Below, piece by piece: positions 35,212 to 48,172 of a DNA stretch of 64,000 bases. Both the position numbers and the translations under genes were made by a program. Positions within the stretch are counted from its first letter, which is position 1, and every line of letters begins with the position of its first letter. The stretch spans positions 21,162,135 to 21,226,134 of the forward strand of contig CM037462.1 in the NCBI GenBank assembly GCA_021014325.1, given 5' to 3'. Below the pieces are notes generated by a model. It saw nothing but the letters and a program-made list of their open reading frames with translations. It was not told the DNA's origin and did no database searches. Source of the stretch: Plazaster borealis (lineage: Eukaryota > Echinodermata > Asteroidea > Forcipulatida > Labidiasteridae).

Positions 35212-37380
35212 ATAGGACCCTAGTTAGTATATCTTTGTGTAGCCATCTTGTTTCTCTCTCCCATTCAAATCTACGTAACCAAACTGAGGCTGTAAGGGCA
35301 AAATAGTCTGGCTCCTTTTTAGTATAGTAAAAATAACCAGTATTCATTCCTGCTGTTGTACACGAGGAACAAGACCAAGATAGAGGACACATGAGGTGGA
35401 ATACAAGAGAGGCTTCCCCTTGTGGAAATCAAAAGGGAGAAATCAGGTCACTGTTTTAATCCTTTCACCGCTGCTATCCATGAGTAACAAGGTCTGTGAC
35501 TGGACAGCGCCAAGGGCAAGCCAAGGGTGAGGTCTGACATATTTGAAGGGTCTTAATTTAATTTTGTGATCCATAATTTAGATCAGGAATGAAAACTGCA
35601 CTTGGATTTTAAAGATGTACGTTAAAAATTGGTGGAAAATTAAAAACAGAATCATCTGGAAGGTAAATCCTAAATATGAGTTATCTTGGAGTTCAAATTG
35701 AAGTAGGCCTATTAGTAAATAATTTGGAGAGAGAAGTGATTAATAAAATAAAATAAAAAGATTTATAAATGAACAGTATCAAAAATCTTGACCTTTACTG
35801 CAAGAATTTTGTTATTTTTATTATTTTTTTAAAAATGGTTTTGTACCTGAGGCACCTGTTGAGCAGACGACATCAAACATAAACATGTAAAAGTGTTACC
35901 ATAGCAACATCTTCAATTATCCCATCACAACCACTCACATTTCCCTCTTCTCCCTCCATGGTGATACCCTTCATCGATCCAAAGCTTTTAGCCGCCAACG
36001 GTCGGAAAGTCTGCACAGAGCAGACGCCTCCGCAACCACAATGACTCTACTCAAAAACCAACTCTACTTTACCCCTCTCCAAAAAGGTACATTTCAGAAC
36101 TAACTGTCAACAACTGCGAAGAAAGTCTCTAAAGACCAGACGCCTTCTCAACGTCTTCAGGTAAAAACAAACAGCTCAGCATAATCACCACCCCCCCCCC
36201 ACAAAAAAAAAGAGTGGCTAACACTGGTACAATCAATACAAAGCAAGTTGTGAGATGAGCGATCTCTTGAATGTTTGGTCATTCTCACAGGATCAGACCC
36301 TTTTGCTCTATGATCAGACTCCGATGCAGAGTCTCCCCCCCCCCCCTGGGAAAATGCTGCTTGCCTCTTAGCTGTCATAAATACATGTGTTCTTACACCA
36401 ACAGGACCAGGGTAATATTGATTCTGGGTGAGACTCGCAACAGCTGCATTTGAAAGTATGATCAGGACATTTACATGTACTCCTGAGTGTGTGCTTCTAG
36501 CCCTTGTATCGCAACAAGAAAAAGTATACAATCGAGAAATCGTACGCACGCTCTTTAAGTGGGCTTCATGTCCTGTGATAATGTGTTCTTTGAATGTACT
36601 TGGACTAATGGGTAATGGGCATGTTAAAGTGGGGAAGAAAGGAACATACTTGGCCCCGAACGTTATTCTTGATTGGTTCATGACAATTTTGAGGAACATT
36701 TTAACTTTTAAATAAACTGCTATATTATTTGAAAAAATTGTCCCCTTCCAAAACTTAAGTTCTCGTTAAATTTTTGTGAAAATCAAATTTGGGCAGCTGT
36801 AATCAAATGTAGTAGCTGGCATGAAATGGTATGACTGTTTGTTTATTTGTTTTTTGTTTTTGCCAGAGTGGAATGTAATATCATTATCAGAGATAAATCT
36901 GTCCTCGTGGAACTGGGTCGTTGAACCCAAATGAGTTAACCCAGAAAATGTACGTAGGTGTACAAAAGAGAATGTCTACAAAAGAGAATGTCGGTCAAAT
37001 GACATCAACTGAGAGTGTATTTTCGGCAAAATGGGGTGTGAATTATTAGACAGGACGGATCCTTTTGAGTCCAAACAAAAAACCACAACACATACTGAAA
37101 ATACATTTGGATTATGAATAATCTCGTGCTAGATTTAAAGGAGATTGTGCACGATGGAAGATTTGTAACAAAAAGTCATTCCTGTAATTTTCAGGGGAAA
37201 AAACACCATAAAACTAATCTTCGTTTTGTTTGTGGTTTGAGTGAATGTTATTGTTGGTGTTAGTGGTTTTGTTTGTTTCTTTGTTGTTGTTTTCTTTTGT
37301 TTTTTTGCTGTTTTTGGTTGTTTTTTTGGATGGGGTTGTTTTTGTCCTTCATTTTATTTCAGGGGTATTTGACTTCATTG

Positions 37381-37480
37381 TTAGTAGGATTTGAAACTTT
37401 GCATGGTGGAGGTATAACTAAGAGAGGTTTGCGGTAACACCATGTGAATATCTCTTTTGAGTAGAGTTGGTTCTGAAAGG
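37381..37480. repeat. Family G dispersed repeat
   Basis: GTAGGATTTGAAACTTTGCATGG.. GGTATAACTAAGAGAGGTTTGCGGTAACACCATGTG is shared almost exactly with 48173-48250. Family A follows at once. Confidence 0.7.
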
Positions 37481-37614
37481 TTTCCTCCATACCCACTGGC
37501 CATTGCCTTGGTGCCCCTTGAAATGTTCCAGTACAAAATTACATTTCCCTTATTGTAGTGCCCTCTACTACAGAAAAAACTATCTTGCCCTAACAAGAAA
37601 GAAGTATCAGGCTT
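37480..37614. repeat. Family A dispersed repeat
   Basis: CCATTGCCTTGGTGCCCCTTGAAATGTTCC.. CTATCTTGCCCTAACAAG.. GTATCAGGCTTG. Confidence 0.7.
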
Positions 37615-38512
37615 GAAAAACATACTGTCTTTTTTTCCATGTTTTCTTTTTTGAGCGCAGGGTGGGAAGTAGGAAGGGAGGCCAGTAGTCTCGCTTATGC
37701 CTCACCAGTGGGTCTCCAATGAAATTCTATCCATCTCTATAGCAGATTACAGGCAAAGTGGAAGAGTGGTACCAGTGTGAAGCTCCAGACTGAACATTGC
37801 ATGCATGAATGTAATTCCCATCCAACTGTGGAACATTACCAGATAACAACCCCTCGCTGAGTCTACGTTGATTCCGTTGGCAAACATAGTCCATGAATCC
37901 CGCCCAGAATATGAAACAATTACATCTCCACCAAATGAAATTACCGCTACACCTGTGCGACTAGTAATGTGTATGATGAAATGGCGGATCATAGTTTCGA
38001 AGAACACTGAAGTCGAAGTTGAGAGGGTTTTTCCGAGAAATTTTGTTTCAACTTGAAGTGTTTGGCAAGGTGTTAGGTCGGGAAGGAATAGCGCACGAAA
38101 TACTGTACATGTAGCAAGTACAATCCCAACATCAAAACTATGAAAATACAATTTTACAAAATTCAAAACTTCTAGGAAAATCTGTTCAGTCATTCTTGCA
38201 TCCATGGTGAAGTTAATCACCATCCTCAGAAATATTTTCCCTACAATCCTTTACCCACTGCTATAATCATCAACAATTGGTGCCCATACTCTTGTGGTCC
38301 TTTCTCTATGGTTGCAATGTGCTGCCAGGGTCCTACAGTATCACCCACATGCATTCAAACATTTACCAGGGTAAAATAATGCCAAGACTGGGGTAAACCC
38401 AGTTCACTTCTCAATGCAACACAATCCTGTGTTGCCGTTTGCTGCATTTTGCAGGGTTTTCTCTTCAACTGTGTTCAATTTGGATGCATTTAGCAAGGTG
38501 CCTAGAAAACAC

Positions 38513-38709
38513 CAGGGCCCAATTTCATAAAGCCTGTAAGCACAAAAACTTGCTAAGCACAAACAAATATTGCTTAGCAGAAATAGGTTACAAGCCAACA
38601 TTGCATCAAGTTTACATTGTTGTGACTGGTGCCACACTCATTTTTTGCTTGGCAAAGAAATTTGCTAAGCAGTATTTTCTGCTAAACAGCTTTACGAAAT
38701 TGGGCCCTG
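38513..38709. mobile_element. GGCCCAATTTCAT palindromic element (copy 2)
   Basis: CAGGGCCCAATTTCATAAAGC at the left and GCTTTACGAAATTGGGCCCTG at the right are near-perfect inverses; inner TTGCTAAGCAC/GCTTAGCA motifs repeat. 197 bp, non-coding. Confidence 0.8.
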
Positions 38710-39040
38710 ATGATTGAGGGTTAAGGATTTTCTATTCTAATGAATACAGTACAAGTTGCTGACCAGCGAGAAGTTGTAGGGCTTGTTTAAGCTAATGTAT
38801 AATTGCAATGAAGTGTTTGAAATGACTGATTGAAAAAGTTGACAATTGCCTTGGACAAAATAGTTGCTCTGTGTGATTGATGAGTCACCTCTGCCAGTTT
38901 GAACCTCAGTGATCTCCCAGCTATCAAGTTTGTAAGATGGGAAAGAAATGGGGAAATTAATACTGATGTTTTCTACTTTTGAAGCCATAGAAAGCCAAAA
39001 AGAAAAAAATATTGAGTACAAATAGTTTCAATCTAAAAAC

Positions 39041-39215
39041 TGACAGATTCTAATGTTCATACCAGTACCAATCCTCCAAAGAAATGTTTCCCTCTGAAAG
39101 CTCAATGAGCATGATTCTAAAGTTCATACCAGTACCAATCCTCCAGAGAAATAATTCTCTCTGACAGCTCACTGATTCTAAAGTTTATATACCAGCACCA
39201 ATCCTCCAGAGAAAT
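39041..39215. repeat. About 65 bp tandem repeat, 2.7 copies
   Basis: GATTCTAAAGTTCATACCAG followed by TACCAATCCTCCAGAGAAAT recurs at about 39048, 39113 and 39174. Confidence 0.8.
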
Positions 39216-40103
39216 TTTTTTGGATCTGAAATACTGACAATGTCCAGAAAACAGCATTTGAAGAACCACAAATCACCATTGCTTATTTTGATTCGCACAA
39301 TCAGAAACAGCTTGATATGAACATGCATAAATTCCCTGATAAAACATAAATCATTGGAGTGCTTTTTACCCAACAATTTTGCAATTGAAGATGTACTCTA
39401 CACACGCACTCTACTATAATTACCATTAGCTACTCTCCCTGTGACATTTTGCAAAGATAAATCCATCGCAGTAGAAACTACTTCCATGTTTCCCCGGCAC
39501 TTCCCTTTAATTCTGCAACGCCCACTTTTGTAAAGGATGCCTTCAATTTCATTACCTCAGAGGCTGATCATTATGACGACATTCTGTCAGACATTTTAGG
39601 AAATCGCGGTCCAGTGGTTAATTAAGCAACAGGCCCCAAATTATTTGACCCACATGCAGAGATACTCTGAAGGCTTCCCTTGCAGGAAATACTACAGCCT
39701 GAGCCGGGATTTCTTTTTATAATACACTTAAAGTAAAACCTTCTTGTATGCTCTGATGTGGGTTTTATTTTGAGAGTTATTGATCACGCAATCCACTTTG
39801 GGGGGTTTACTCATCAACTGAGAAGAACAAATGCCAGCCAGAATTTCAAATACTGGACGTCCAAACTCTAGCAATGTTTCGAAAAACGAAGAAAGATTTT
39901 TAACACATTTGGGAGGCCAACTGAAACCCATGTTGTTTAGACCTCGGTTGCAGTGTCAACATTGGAATAATAAGAAAAAGTGATAATCAGCTTGTGTACA
40001 AAATGTCTGTCATGAAAGTGACGTAATGACAACTTGACTAAATCATAAATACTACACATTTGATTACATACATGTGTACAGTAGCTGTCTTCAAACTTAT
40101 TAA

Positions 40104-40128
40104 GGGAGGAGGGAGGGGGGGAGGAGGG
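40104..40128 (+). other. G-rich tract able to form a G-quadruplex
   Basis: GGGAGGAGGGAGGGGGGGAG then GAGGG: at least four runs of three G with short loops on the plus strand, which is the template strand of the ADAMTS transcript. Confidence 0.6.
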
Positions 40129-41062
40129 CTATTCTATGGTGGCCCTCGAAATACTACTAATTCTGCTAACCATCTTGTGCTTGCAACTGTTACATCATTG
40201 TAGAGTTTGTTTACAGTACCTGACAGAGACAATTCAGACCCTCTATTGCACTTCTTTTTATTTTAATATCAACGCCATCAGACTACCCCTTCATCCTTTT
40301 TCCTTTTCCTTACTTTACCCTTCTCTACTTTCCACATTTCCTACCGCTCTAAGCCTTATCGTCTGGTTGGGTCACCGCTCCTGTTACATAGTGTATAAAA
40401 CTGAAGTAGGCATTGGGTGCTATTTCTTGAAAGTAGAAAAACTATGACTCCAAGCAATGTTTACGACACCATAGTTTTGAATATGGCTTTGACAATGGCC
40501 TTGTTCTCGATAGCAGGCGGATTGAAACTGTGCGTTCCATTGAGACACAGCCCAAAATGGCTGTCGGAACCTTTCCCCATGCCAAAGCGTTCTTTCTAAG
40601 TGGGTCTCACTGTGACAGTTCTAATCCAGACAAGCTTTACAATCCCTGACTTACAACTTCCATGAGTCACATTACAGTAACCCTCTGGTATATCCCACAG
40701 ACACTATTCAAGGCCCTGGTACCAGACTAAAGTTGAATGCATCCCTTGAAAGATGATGAGGCCATTTCCGGATTCTCCCCTCCCCCAAACTCCACCCCCC
40801 AATAGCCTTTGTTATCCTGGTCCTTATAAGAGGGGACAAGAAGGGGTGAGTCAGTGACCCCCATAGGCACTTGGAATGAGTGATCATCAGTAGTGAGTGG
40901 CCTACATAATGGAACCTTAACAGGTGCAACCCATCCTGGTGAGTATCACTGTCGTTAAACTTAAAGCTTGATTATCATCAACAATGCATGAATTTTATAA
41001 AATGAGCACAAGTTGTTTGACATGTATATGACATGTAGTAAACATGTTTTGCAATTGAACTT

Positions 41063-41281
41063 GGCCCAATTTCATGGCTCTGCTTACCAAAATCCGTGCC
41101 TAATGTAAGCGTACTTCAAATGTAAGCAAGGATTGCTATCTTGTACATGTGAACTCTTCACAGTACTAAATATTGTTTGCTTACACAGCTAGCGCAGACA
41201 TTCAGTGTTTACACTGTAAGCGGAGAAAGGTGACTGTAAGCGGAGAAATCCGCAGTAAGCAGAACCATGAGATTGGGCCCT
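41063..41281. mobile_element. GGCCCAATTTCAT palindromic element (copy 3)
   Basis: TTGGCCCAATTTCATGGCTCTGCTTACC at the left; GGTGACTGTAAGC.. GTAAGCAGAACCATGAGATTGGGCCC at the right. A partial duplicate of its left end (TTCATGGCTAAGTCTGCTTACC) lies at 41361-41403. Confidence 0.75.
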
Positions 41282-41552
41282 GGTGGTATATAAGGAACAC
41301 AGCTGAAAGTGTACCATTGGCTTTGCAGGTGAAATACAGCAGCACAAAAAAACTTCAGCTATTTCATGGCTAAGTCTGCTTACCAAAATCCGCGCTTATA
41401 CTAACTTAATGTATTCGTATATTCATAATCATTGTGATGATGAAACACTTTCAAGGTATACCACACTTTGTTGGCAGTTTAGTCCGTGTAAAGTATGCAC
41501 ATCTTGCAAAAATCTTGCACCAAAAGAAAAAAAGTCAAAGAAAATGTAGCCA

Positions 41553-41848
41553 CAGGCCTGGATTTACACTGAGGCCACAGACCATGGCCTCTGTTGCCCA
41601 GGGGCCGATTTCACAAAGAGATAAGACTAGTCTTATCTGAAGTTAGGACCAGTGACTGGTCTTAACTTAAGACATTTCCTATCTCTATAGCATTGCCTAG
41701 GACTAGTCCAAAGTTAGGAAGAGTTTTGTGAAATCGACCCCTGTCTTGGCCTTGATGCCCCTTAAAAGTTCCCAAAAAAAATTTCAATGAAGTGCCATCT
41801 GCAAAATGAAAATAGCCTTGCCCTCTAAAAGATGAAATTTCAGGCCTG
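41553..41848. repeat. Family A repeat interrupted by a nested element
   Basis: CAGGCCTGGATTTACACTGAGGCC.. CTCTGTTGCCC is followed by a 143 bp insert, then TGTCTTGGCCTTGATGCCCC.. AATAGCCTTGCCC.. CAGGCCTG. The two parts join into a normal family A copy. Confidence 0.8.
41601..41743. mobile_element. Nested palindromic element with GGCCGATTTCAC ends
   Basis: GGGGCCGATTTCACAAAGAG at the left and TTTTGTGAAATCGACCCC at the right are inverses. Inside, AGACTAGTCTTATCTGAAGTTAGGACCAGT and its echoes GACTAGTCC, AAGTTAGGA pair. Non-coding. Confidence 0.8.
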
Positions 41849-43504
41849 TAGCCAACTCTGCATTCTGACCACGGGCAAGGAATCTGACCTGTGTTGAAGA
41901 CTTATCTTTCCGCCCATACTCTATTATTTGGACAGACTGTCCACAAACCTACTACCCCCATGGGTCCCTACCTCGTTAGTCATTGCACAAATGATGAAAT
42001 GGATATTGTCAGAATGTGTCTATGGAACAACAGGGATGGCATTTGTAACACCACCAGATATTAAGAGTCCAGAGGAAATTCGGATTAAGGGTTGTTTTAC
42101 TCATCAATTTTGTTCGGGTCAACCGCAGTAAACGAGAAATCCCCCGAGTACAATGTGTCTGTAGCTAAACTGCATGCACTTAGTGCTATAAAAATATAGC
42201 CAAAATCCTTGCGTATATAGGTATATAGGTAATGTACAAATATAGGTATATAGGTAATGTACAAATATTTGCACAAGTTGATTTTGTTTTTGCTTTAAAC
42301 TTTGCAGCAGGGTTCTTCAGAGAGCACAGTAACTTTAAAGTTCAGCTCCAATTCACACATTGCCCAGCTGATAAATACAATGGATTATACAACATATTCT
42401 TTAGAATTTTACAGGCATGATTATTGACACTTGTGTTCAGATTGCAAAACTGGGCTGCTCTGCACTGTGTTATTGTAACGTACGTAAAGCTCATGAAGTA
42501 GTTTTTGATGATCAACATTTTAAGTTGCATCACAGTCAACCAACTTCTGGCTCAGTTTCAAACTCTGTAATTGTTTTGGTTTTTATGTTTGTTTGTTCCC
42601 TTTTCCCCAACCCTAATTTGTTTTTAACTCTCACCATGAGTAGCCATTTATGGCCTTGTGATGTACAACCCCTACAAAATATTTTTTTAAATTGCTCAAA
42701 CATTTCACTTCGGTAACACAGTACCTCCTTGAGATTTAGCCATTACCGCTTTAAACAATGACCTACACAAAATCTGTCCAGACTCCTTACTACCCCAGGC
42801 AAGGAGCATTGTTTTCAAACATTCCTCCTGCTAAAAACAATGCACTTAGAAGTGGCATGTCCTCCGCCATAGAGTATATAAAATGCCAAGAGTGAAATTC
42901 CTGGACTGAAATATCCCTGGCATCCTTCAGCCTGATTAATTCCCAGCCCCAGCTGAGAGGACTGGGCAAGTTGTAGGTCACCTACTTTCCCCAAATTATG
43001 CCAACCTTCCCCGGACTGTTTGGACAGTGGATGTTCGCTGTTGTTTCTCCACAAAAACTAATAAGACTGCATTCTTGCACAGTACTCCTCTATCATATGA
43101 TATCTCCACAAGGCCCGTGTTTCTACAACTCTTCAAAATAGCTTTCTCATCAATTATCTGACCCCAAGTTCTGTGGAAAATACTTGCACAAGTTTTTTCT
43201 TTAACTCTGGTTTTATTATTTTTTTTATGAAGAATTCCTTTGGCAGAGCATAGAATAAGGACTTACAGGAACTTTGGCCCACGAGTCTTTATGGACCTTC
43301 AATTGCACCGTAAATGTATCAACAGTTGCAATGTGGTGTCCTGGAATGGGAGTTGAGCAATGAGAGACAAAAATGCGCGGTCCCAACATGTACTTGTACA
43401 ATGGGCTGCATTCTGCACATTATTACAATAAAACCACAGGGACCCTATCAAATTTAGGTGAAAGCTCTCCCAGGCCAACAATGTTGTTACTCAAACCATG
43501 ATTA

Positions 43505-43850
43505 AAAGACCCAATCTCATTGTTGTCGTCACCAAATGATTGCCCATTCTCAGAGCTGTTGTCGCCCATACTAACCCAGTCTCAGAGTTGTTCTCCCCAA
43601 ACTAACCCATTCTCAGGATTGTTGTTACCCAAACAAGTCTAATCTTTTGATGGTTGTCACCAATACTTACCTAGTCTTATGCTATGTTGTCACCCAAACC
43701 ATTCCCAAACTAACTCAATCTCATGAGTTGTCCACAAAAACACCCAATCTCATGTTAATTGTCACCCAAACTAACCCAATCTTAGAGTCAGTGTCACCCA
43801 AACTAACCCAATCTTAGAGTCGTTGTCACCCAAACGAAAACAAACCCAAA
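43505..43850. repeat. Degenerate 30-33 bp minisatellite
   Basis: About eleven diverged units of the form CCCAAACTAACCCAATCTTAGAGTCGTTGTCA. The last two units (43770-43835) are nearly identical, so expansion may have started at that end. Confidence 0.8.
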
Positions 43851-45579
43851 CTCAACCCGATTGCACTACATGCACTCTGTGTACATGATACTTCTACCAA
43901 AGGGCACCCAACTGTGCATTATATCCACAAAAGTGTGACTTTAACGTGCAACTGCAAACCCAAACAACATAAAAACCAAGCAATTGTAGTAACACAATAC
44001 TAACATAACAACATTTTAGGAACAAAACACTCCAAGCAAGAAAGAGAGGATCACCATAACATTTATGAAGCCTTAAAAAGCTTACAATTGAATAACTAAT
44101 GTAAACATCACAGACCAATTTTCAAGCGCCTAAATGATCTTGCTAAAGGTAGGTCACAACTTTCCCAAATTGTTTTCTCATTTGGAAGTATTAAACTATC
44201 CCTTGGGTAGTTGCCACTGACAAAAGATAACAACTTTTGAAACCAAAATCAAAGCGTTTCTAAAGAGTTGTCAAGACATCTCCAAGACATGTAGTGCAAT
44301 TCGCCACCCAACGTGGATTGGTCACAGAATAGAATACAAACAGCTCAAAGATGGAGGTGAATCCTAAACAAGCACCCTAGCCAGAGGGGAGAGCAGAAGG
44401 GAAACAAAAAACTGGCAAAATTTCTTAGGGACCCTGGGGTTATTGTCTTGTCTGAAAAGATGACCTCAGTGATAAAAACTCATTCTTGCTCAAGGGTCGA
44501 GTGGAGGAAGGGGGGGGCATTCAGTCAGGTTTTTGGGAGTTCTTTTGTAGGGGTTTGGATGAAGCGCATGAAGCGTAAGTTTACACTTTGGTGTATCCAG
44601 ACTGTTTTACAGACTTGAGTTCCGTCCTGCATGGTTCAAGGGTGTCACAATACAAGAGCTTTTGTCCGCTCCTCATAGCTTTAATCCATTCTGAAAACGA
44701 TATTGTAAAGATGGGGGGGGAGGGGGTCTGGTTTCAGGTGGCATTGTTACCGGAAGGTTACGGTGTTACTCACAATCGCAACACCATGACAGAAACCTCT
44801 GTCATTGAAACGATGAGGATTACAAAACTTCTTTTGTTGGGGAAGATTTCCCCAGAGGAACGTTGGCGGAATCCGCCGGAAGTTTGGATTCTTAGGAGAT
44901 TAGACGTGATACAAAATTTCAAGAAGATTTACTTCAAATCTCGGGCCCTCCAGTAGTGCCTTTATTAGGTAATCAATAAGAAGATATCTGAGATCTCCAG
45001 ATTGTTTCCTCTTTTTATATTAAACTTCTTACACAGCGCCGTCGAAAATGTCTCACGTTTAGATTTCTGTCTCCATAAATTTTTTGAAGTTTTGCCTTTT
45101 CGAAACTTGAATGGGAGGAAAGGATTTCATCCAACTGCATATGTATACTCCAAAATATTCACAACATTATGGAATAGTCGGGAATTTTCTAAAGTGACAA
45201 TTTCTTTCTGCCCAGAACCAACTGTTCACTTCAATGGACTCAAAGTCAACACTAAGTCCTTGATGACACTTAAGCGAATTTCTTCACTAACTTCTCAAAA
45301 GGTATTTGAAGGCCGATCAGTTAGCAGTGTGCACAACTTGATAAACATAATTCCACTGGATTGTTGTTTGCTTTCCTTTGATGACCAAAGTGGGTCCACT
45401 TCAGTAGAGGAGGGAAAGAGTAAACATGACTTCGCAACTTGTTTTTTTCACTTGACTTCAAAAGCTAAGGAGAGACACTACAACATTGGTGTTTGGACAA
45501 TTCTAATTTATCTGTTCTATTTTCAAGAAACTTTTGTGATATTGCTTTAAAAAAAAGTGTTCCTTTTGGAGTGGTGCAG

Positions 45580-45945
45580 GGAGCCCAGCAGTCTCTGCAA
45601 TCTTTCAGTTGACATTATATTGTTTAAGAGAACCGGACTCAAGCTCTGGTGTTTCTGATCAGCAGAGTGTGGGTTTAAGTCCCGATTATGGCACTTGTGT
45701 CCTTGAGCAAGATATTTTATTATAATTGCTTTGTCCTTTGGATGGAACATTAAGCCATAGGTCCCATGTACTAGGATTGGTAGTACACACTTATTGTGGA
45801 AGAGTAGGGGTTTAACCCCGGTGTTTCTGGTTCACATTGCAAGCACCCTTGTTAACAGCTTTCCTAAGACTTGTGAGCTACAGTGATAATGTTCACTTGT
45901 GAGGCATCCTTGGTTTCATTATAATCATAATAAAATAATATGGGA
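45580..45945 (+). mobile_element. tRNA-derived SINE, long copy
   Basis: GTTTAAGAGAACCGGACTCAAGCTCTGG, GTTTCTGATCAGCAGAGTGTGG then GTTTAAGTCCCGATTATGGCACTTGTGTCCTTGAG, with a tail TGAGGCATCCTTGGTTTCATTATAATCATAATAAAATAAT. The B-box position is slightly mutated (GGTTTAAGTCC). The tail is shared with the copy at 51700, which supports a real family. Confidence 0.75.
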
Positions 45946-46389
45946 ATGTCTTTTATACTAATGCCTGCAACAATAATGTGGTATGGTTGAACAAACTTGT
46001 ATGCAACATACCAGTTGATACATTTGGGCGCTTATGGAGGTCAATGACCTTACATATGTACATGTTGGCTTAGCTTTAGATCATTCATGCACCAGTAATG
46101 TGACACATTTTAATTAGGCCTATAGGCAATCTATTCTACAATCATGTCAAAACTTGGCGCCATGCCAAGAAAACCCCTGGGAGAATACACACAGCGATAT
46201 ACACAAACTATTTCATTAATTCCAAGTTAATTCCTGAATTGCAAGGATTCAAATCCATTCATGGTCTTCCGTTTATCAAAAAAAAAAAATATCCGAATCA
46301 TTGGTTTGAAACCAACCAGTGCGCACCATCCACCCAACTCCTGGTTCACATCCAGCCAGGATGGGCTGACCAATCTAAGCTGCTCTTAC

Positions 46390-46540
46390 CTGTAACTCCG
46401 CAATCCCTGTCTTTAGTCTCCCTAGTCTCTGCTTCACGTTTGTAGATGACGTGAGGATGTCCTTGACTCGAATCACTCCGCGTAAAATCCTGAACAGGTT
46501 CTAGAAAATAATCCCCATCTGCTGTTGAAATAAGTCCATG
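46390..46540 (-). CDS. ADAMTS6/10: ADAMTS6/10-like exon 3: C-terminal propeptide
   Basis: Encodes residues 158-207 plus the first base of codon 208. Acceptor TTTATCTCAG, donor ACAG/GTAAGA. The translated segment reads HGLISTADGDYFLEPV (158-173), then GHPHVIYKREAE (184-195) and DRDCGVT (201-207). Cys204 is the third propeptide cysteine, the position linked to latency (cysteine-switch type) in this family. The G-x-I-x-T-x-D-x-x-[YF]-x-[IL]-E-P core followed by PH-[IV]-IY-[KR] is diagnostic for ADAMTS propeptides. Phase 0 in and phase 1 out match exons 2 and 4 exactly. The 36.7 kb intron 3 follows. Confidence 0.95.
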
Positions 46541-46674
46541 CTGAGATAAACAAAAATAAAAAATCATGCAGAAGTTAAAATATATGTCTGCATTTTAAAA
46601 CAGAGAACTGCTTTGTCCATTAATAGTCAATTTGTTCCCTGCCCTCAAACCAGTAACTACACGTAATTTGTGCA

Positions 46675-46815
46675 ACAGGTGTAATACTTCACGGAGGCAA
46701 CAGAGTCAATCGCCTCCATGCCCATGGTCGTTGCCTTGGTGCCCCTTGAAATGACTCAGTAGCAATTTAACATTTCCCTCCTAGATGCCTTTCGCTCAAG
46801 ACAACGCATCAGGCC
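46675..46815. repeat. Family A dispersed repeat
   Basis: CAGGTGTAATACTTCACGGAGGC.. CGTTGCCTTGGTGCCCCTTGAAATG.. GATGCCTTTCGC.. ATCAGGCCT. Confidence 0.7.
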
Positions 46816-46885
46816 TTTTTTTGGGGGGGGGTTCCCGAATTTGGATTTCCTTTTTATACAACAGAACATTTCTTCATGACTTTCT

Positions 46886-46962
46886 CTCTACGGGTTTCTT
46901 CAAGCATATGGGTTTCTTCTGGCATACAGGTTTCTTCTGGCCTACGGGTTTCTTCAACGGGT
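46886..46962. repeat. 21 bp minisatellite, about four copies
   Basis: Units of the form GGGTTTCTTCTGGCATACGG with variants (CAAGCATAT, GGCCTAC). Confidence 0.8.
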
Positions 46963-47114
46963 CTCAGTGCAAGGCACTTTTGAGTAACTGTTTCTTTGTC
47001 AGAAATATAACAATTAAAATTTTTCTTTGCTACCTGAAAAATTCAGAACTTTTTTATATGACTTCTTTGCTCATGACTCTGTTAATCTTATTTCAAACTC
47101 CACTTTCTAGAGCT

Positions 47115-47282
47115 GATACTTCATAGAGTCAACAGAGGCAATTGCTCTATAACCCCTAGTCATTGCCTTGGTGCCCTCCTTGAAAAGTTCTAGTAGAAAT
47201 TAACACTTCCCTCATTGAGGTGCCCTATACTTGGGAAAAACTGCCCTTCAATAATGAAAAACATCAATGAGGTATCAGGCCC
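47115..47282. repeat. Family A dispersed repeat
   Basis: GATACTTCATAGAGTCAACAGAGGCAATTGC.. GCCTTGGTGCCCTCCTTG.. TGAGGTATCAGGCC. Confidence 0.7.
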
Positions 47283-48172
47283 GACTGTCTGGGAAGACAG
47301 ATGAGAAGAGCCGAAAATAAGATGGCGTGATCCTTTATGCAGAGTCTTTTGAGACACCTTTCAAGGGTGGTCTTTGTGTTAGCAGAGTGTGAGGGTTGAA
47401 TTAACCATTTCACACGGATTGGAAATCACTCATCAGCACTGCTGAGAGGGATTTTAATTTATAAGCTTTGCTGATCATTGATGTGAAATCAACTGGTGTG
47501 CCAGGGTTTTTCGTATATTTTTTTTTTATTGATGAAGAGATTGAGTGACAGGACGTCTGGCTGGACTCAGGTCCCTAGGCAAGGTGCCAGAAAACCTTGC
47601 ATGGCATTCTATCACAGTGTCTGTCCTTAATGAAAAGATCACACTAATGGTTGATAATGTACAATTGCAAGAAACTTTCATGTCGTTTTGATTTGTAATT
47701 TATCTCAGCGATGACAACTAACTAGGGCTTTAGTTAAGACATTAAGAATTAAGTAAATGGCTATTTTATAGCCACAGTACATTAACCTCTTCCAAAACCA
47801 GAGATCATTACATTCTGTATTTAGTTTGCAAGATTAAAACTGATTTTGATTAGCGTTGTCTGTCTATAAAAAGCTTAATTCAAGTAAAATCAGTAATTAT
47901 TGTTAGGGCATGACCCCAACCCAAGAACAAGCAGGGTTTGAATTTAAAAATAATCTTCACTTGTCGCTCAGAAATTTCACTGGAATAGAACTATTTTTTT
48001 ATAACACCAAATCTATTTCTTTCTCTTTAAATAATGCTAAACTTTTAGGAATAAAAGACTTGAAAACTCAAATCAAGTACGCAATTAGTAAATTTTAAAC
48101 AGAATGTGTTTGGAAAAACATTAGACTTGATTGATTGTGATTTCAACCAGAAATACCAGCCCAATAAAGTTA

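Larger units (their letters stand above)
9732..46389 (-). other. Intron 3 of the ADAMTS gene, 36.7 kb
   Basis: Exons 3 and 4 join in phase, so nothing need be missing between them. The intron carries most of the tandem arrays and transposon copies listed here. Stretches 13600-15850, 22300-24200, 24360-26540, 33500-34780, 35220-37370 and 44160-45570 show only AT-rich sequence, homopolymers or chance open frames. No nested gene is convincing. Confidence 0.85.

Noticed and set aside
36157..36699. 180-codon minus-strand open frame
   Set aside because: Starts and ends in poly(C) tracts, biased composition and no family resemblance; treated as chance.
37747..38223. 158-codon minus-strand open frame
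   Set aside because: Some hydrophobic stretches but no motif, no splice context and no neighbouring exon; chance frame more likely.
45002..45550. 182-codon plus-strand open frame, with a 122-codon frame just upstream (44588-44956)
   Set aside because: No recognisable domain, no convincing splice sites linking them, and in AT-rich sequence of this length a frame of this size is expected about once by chance.
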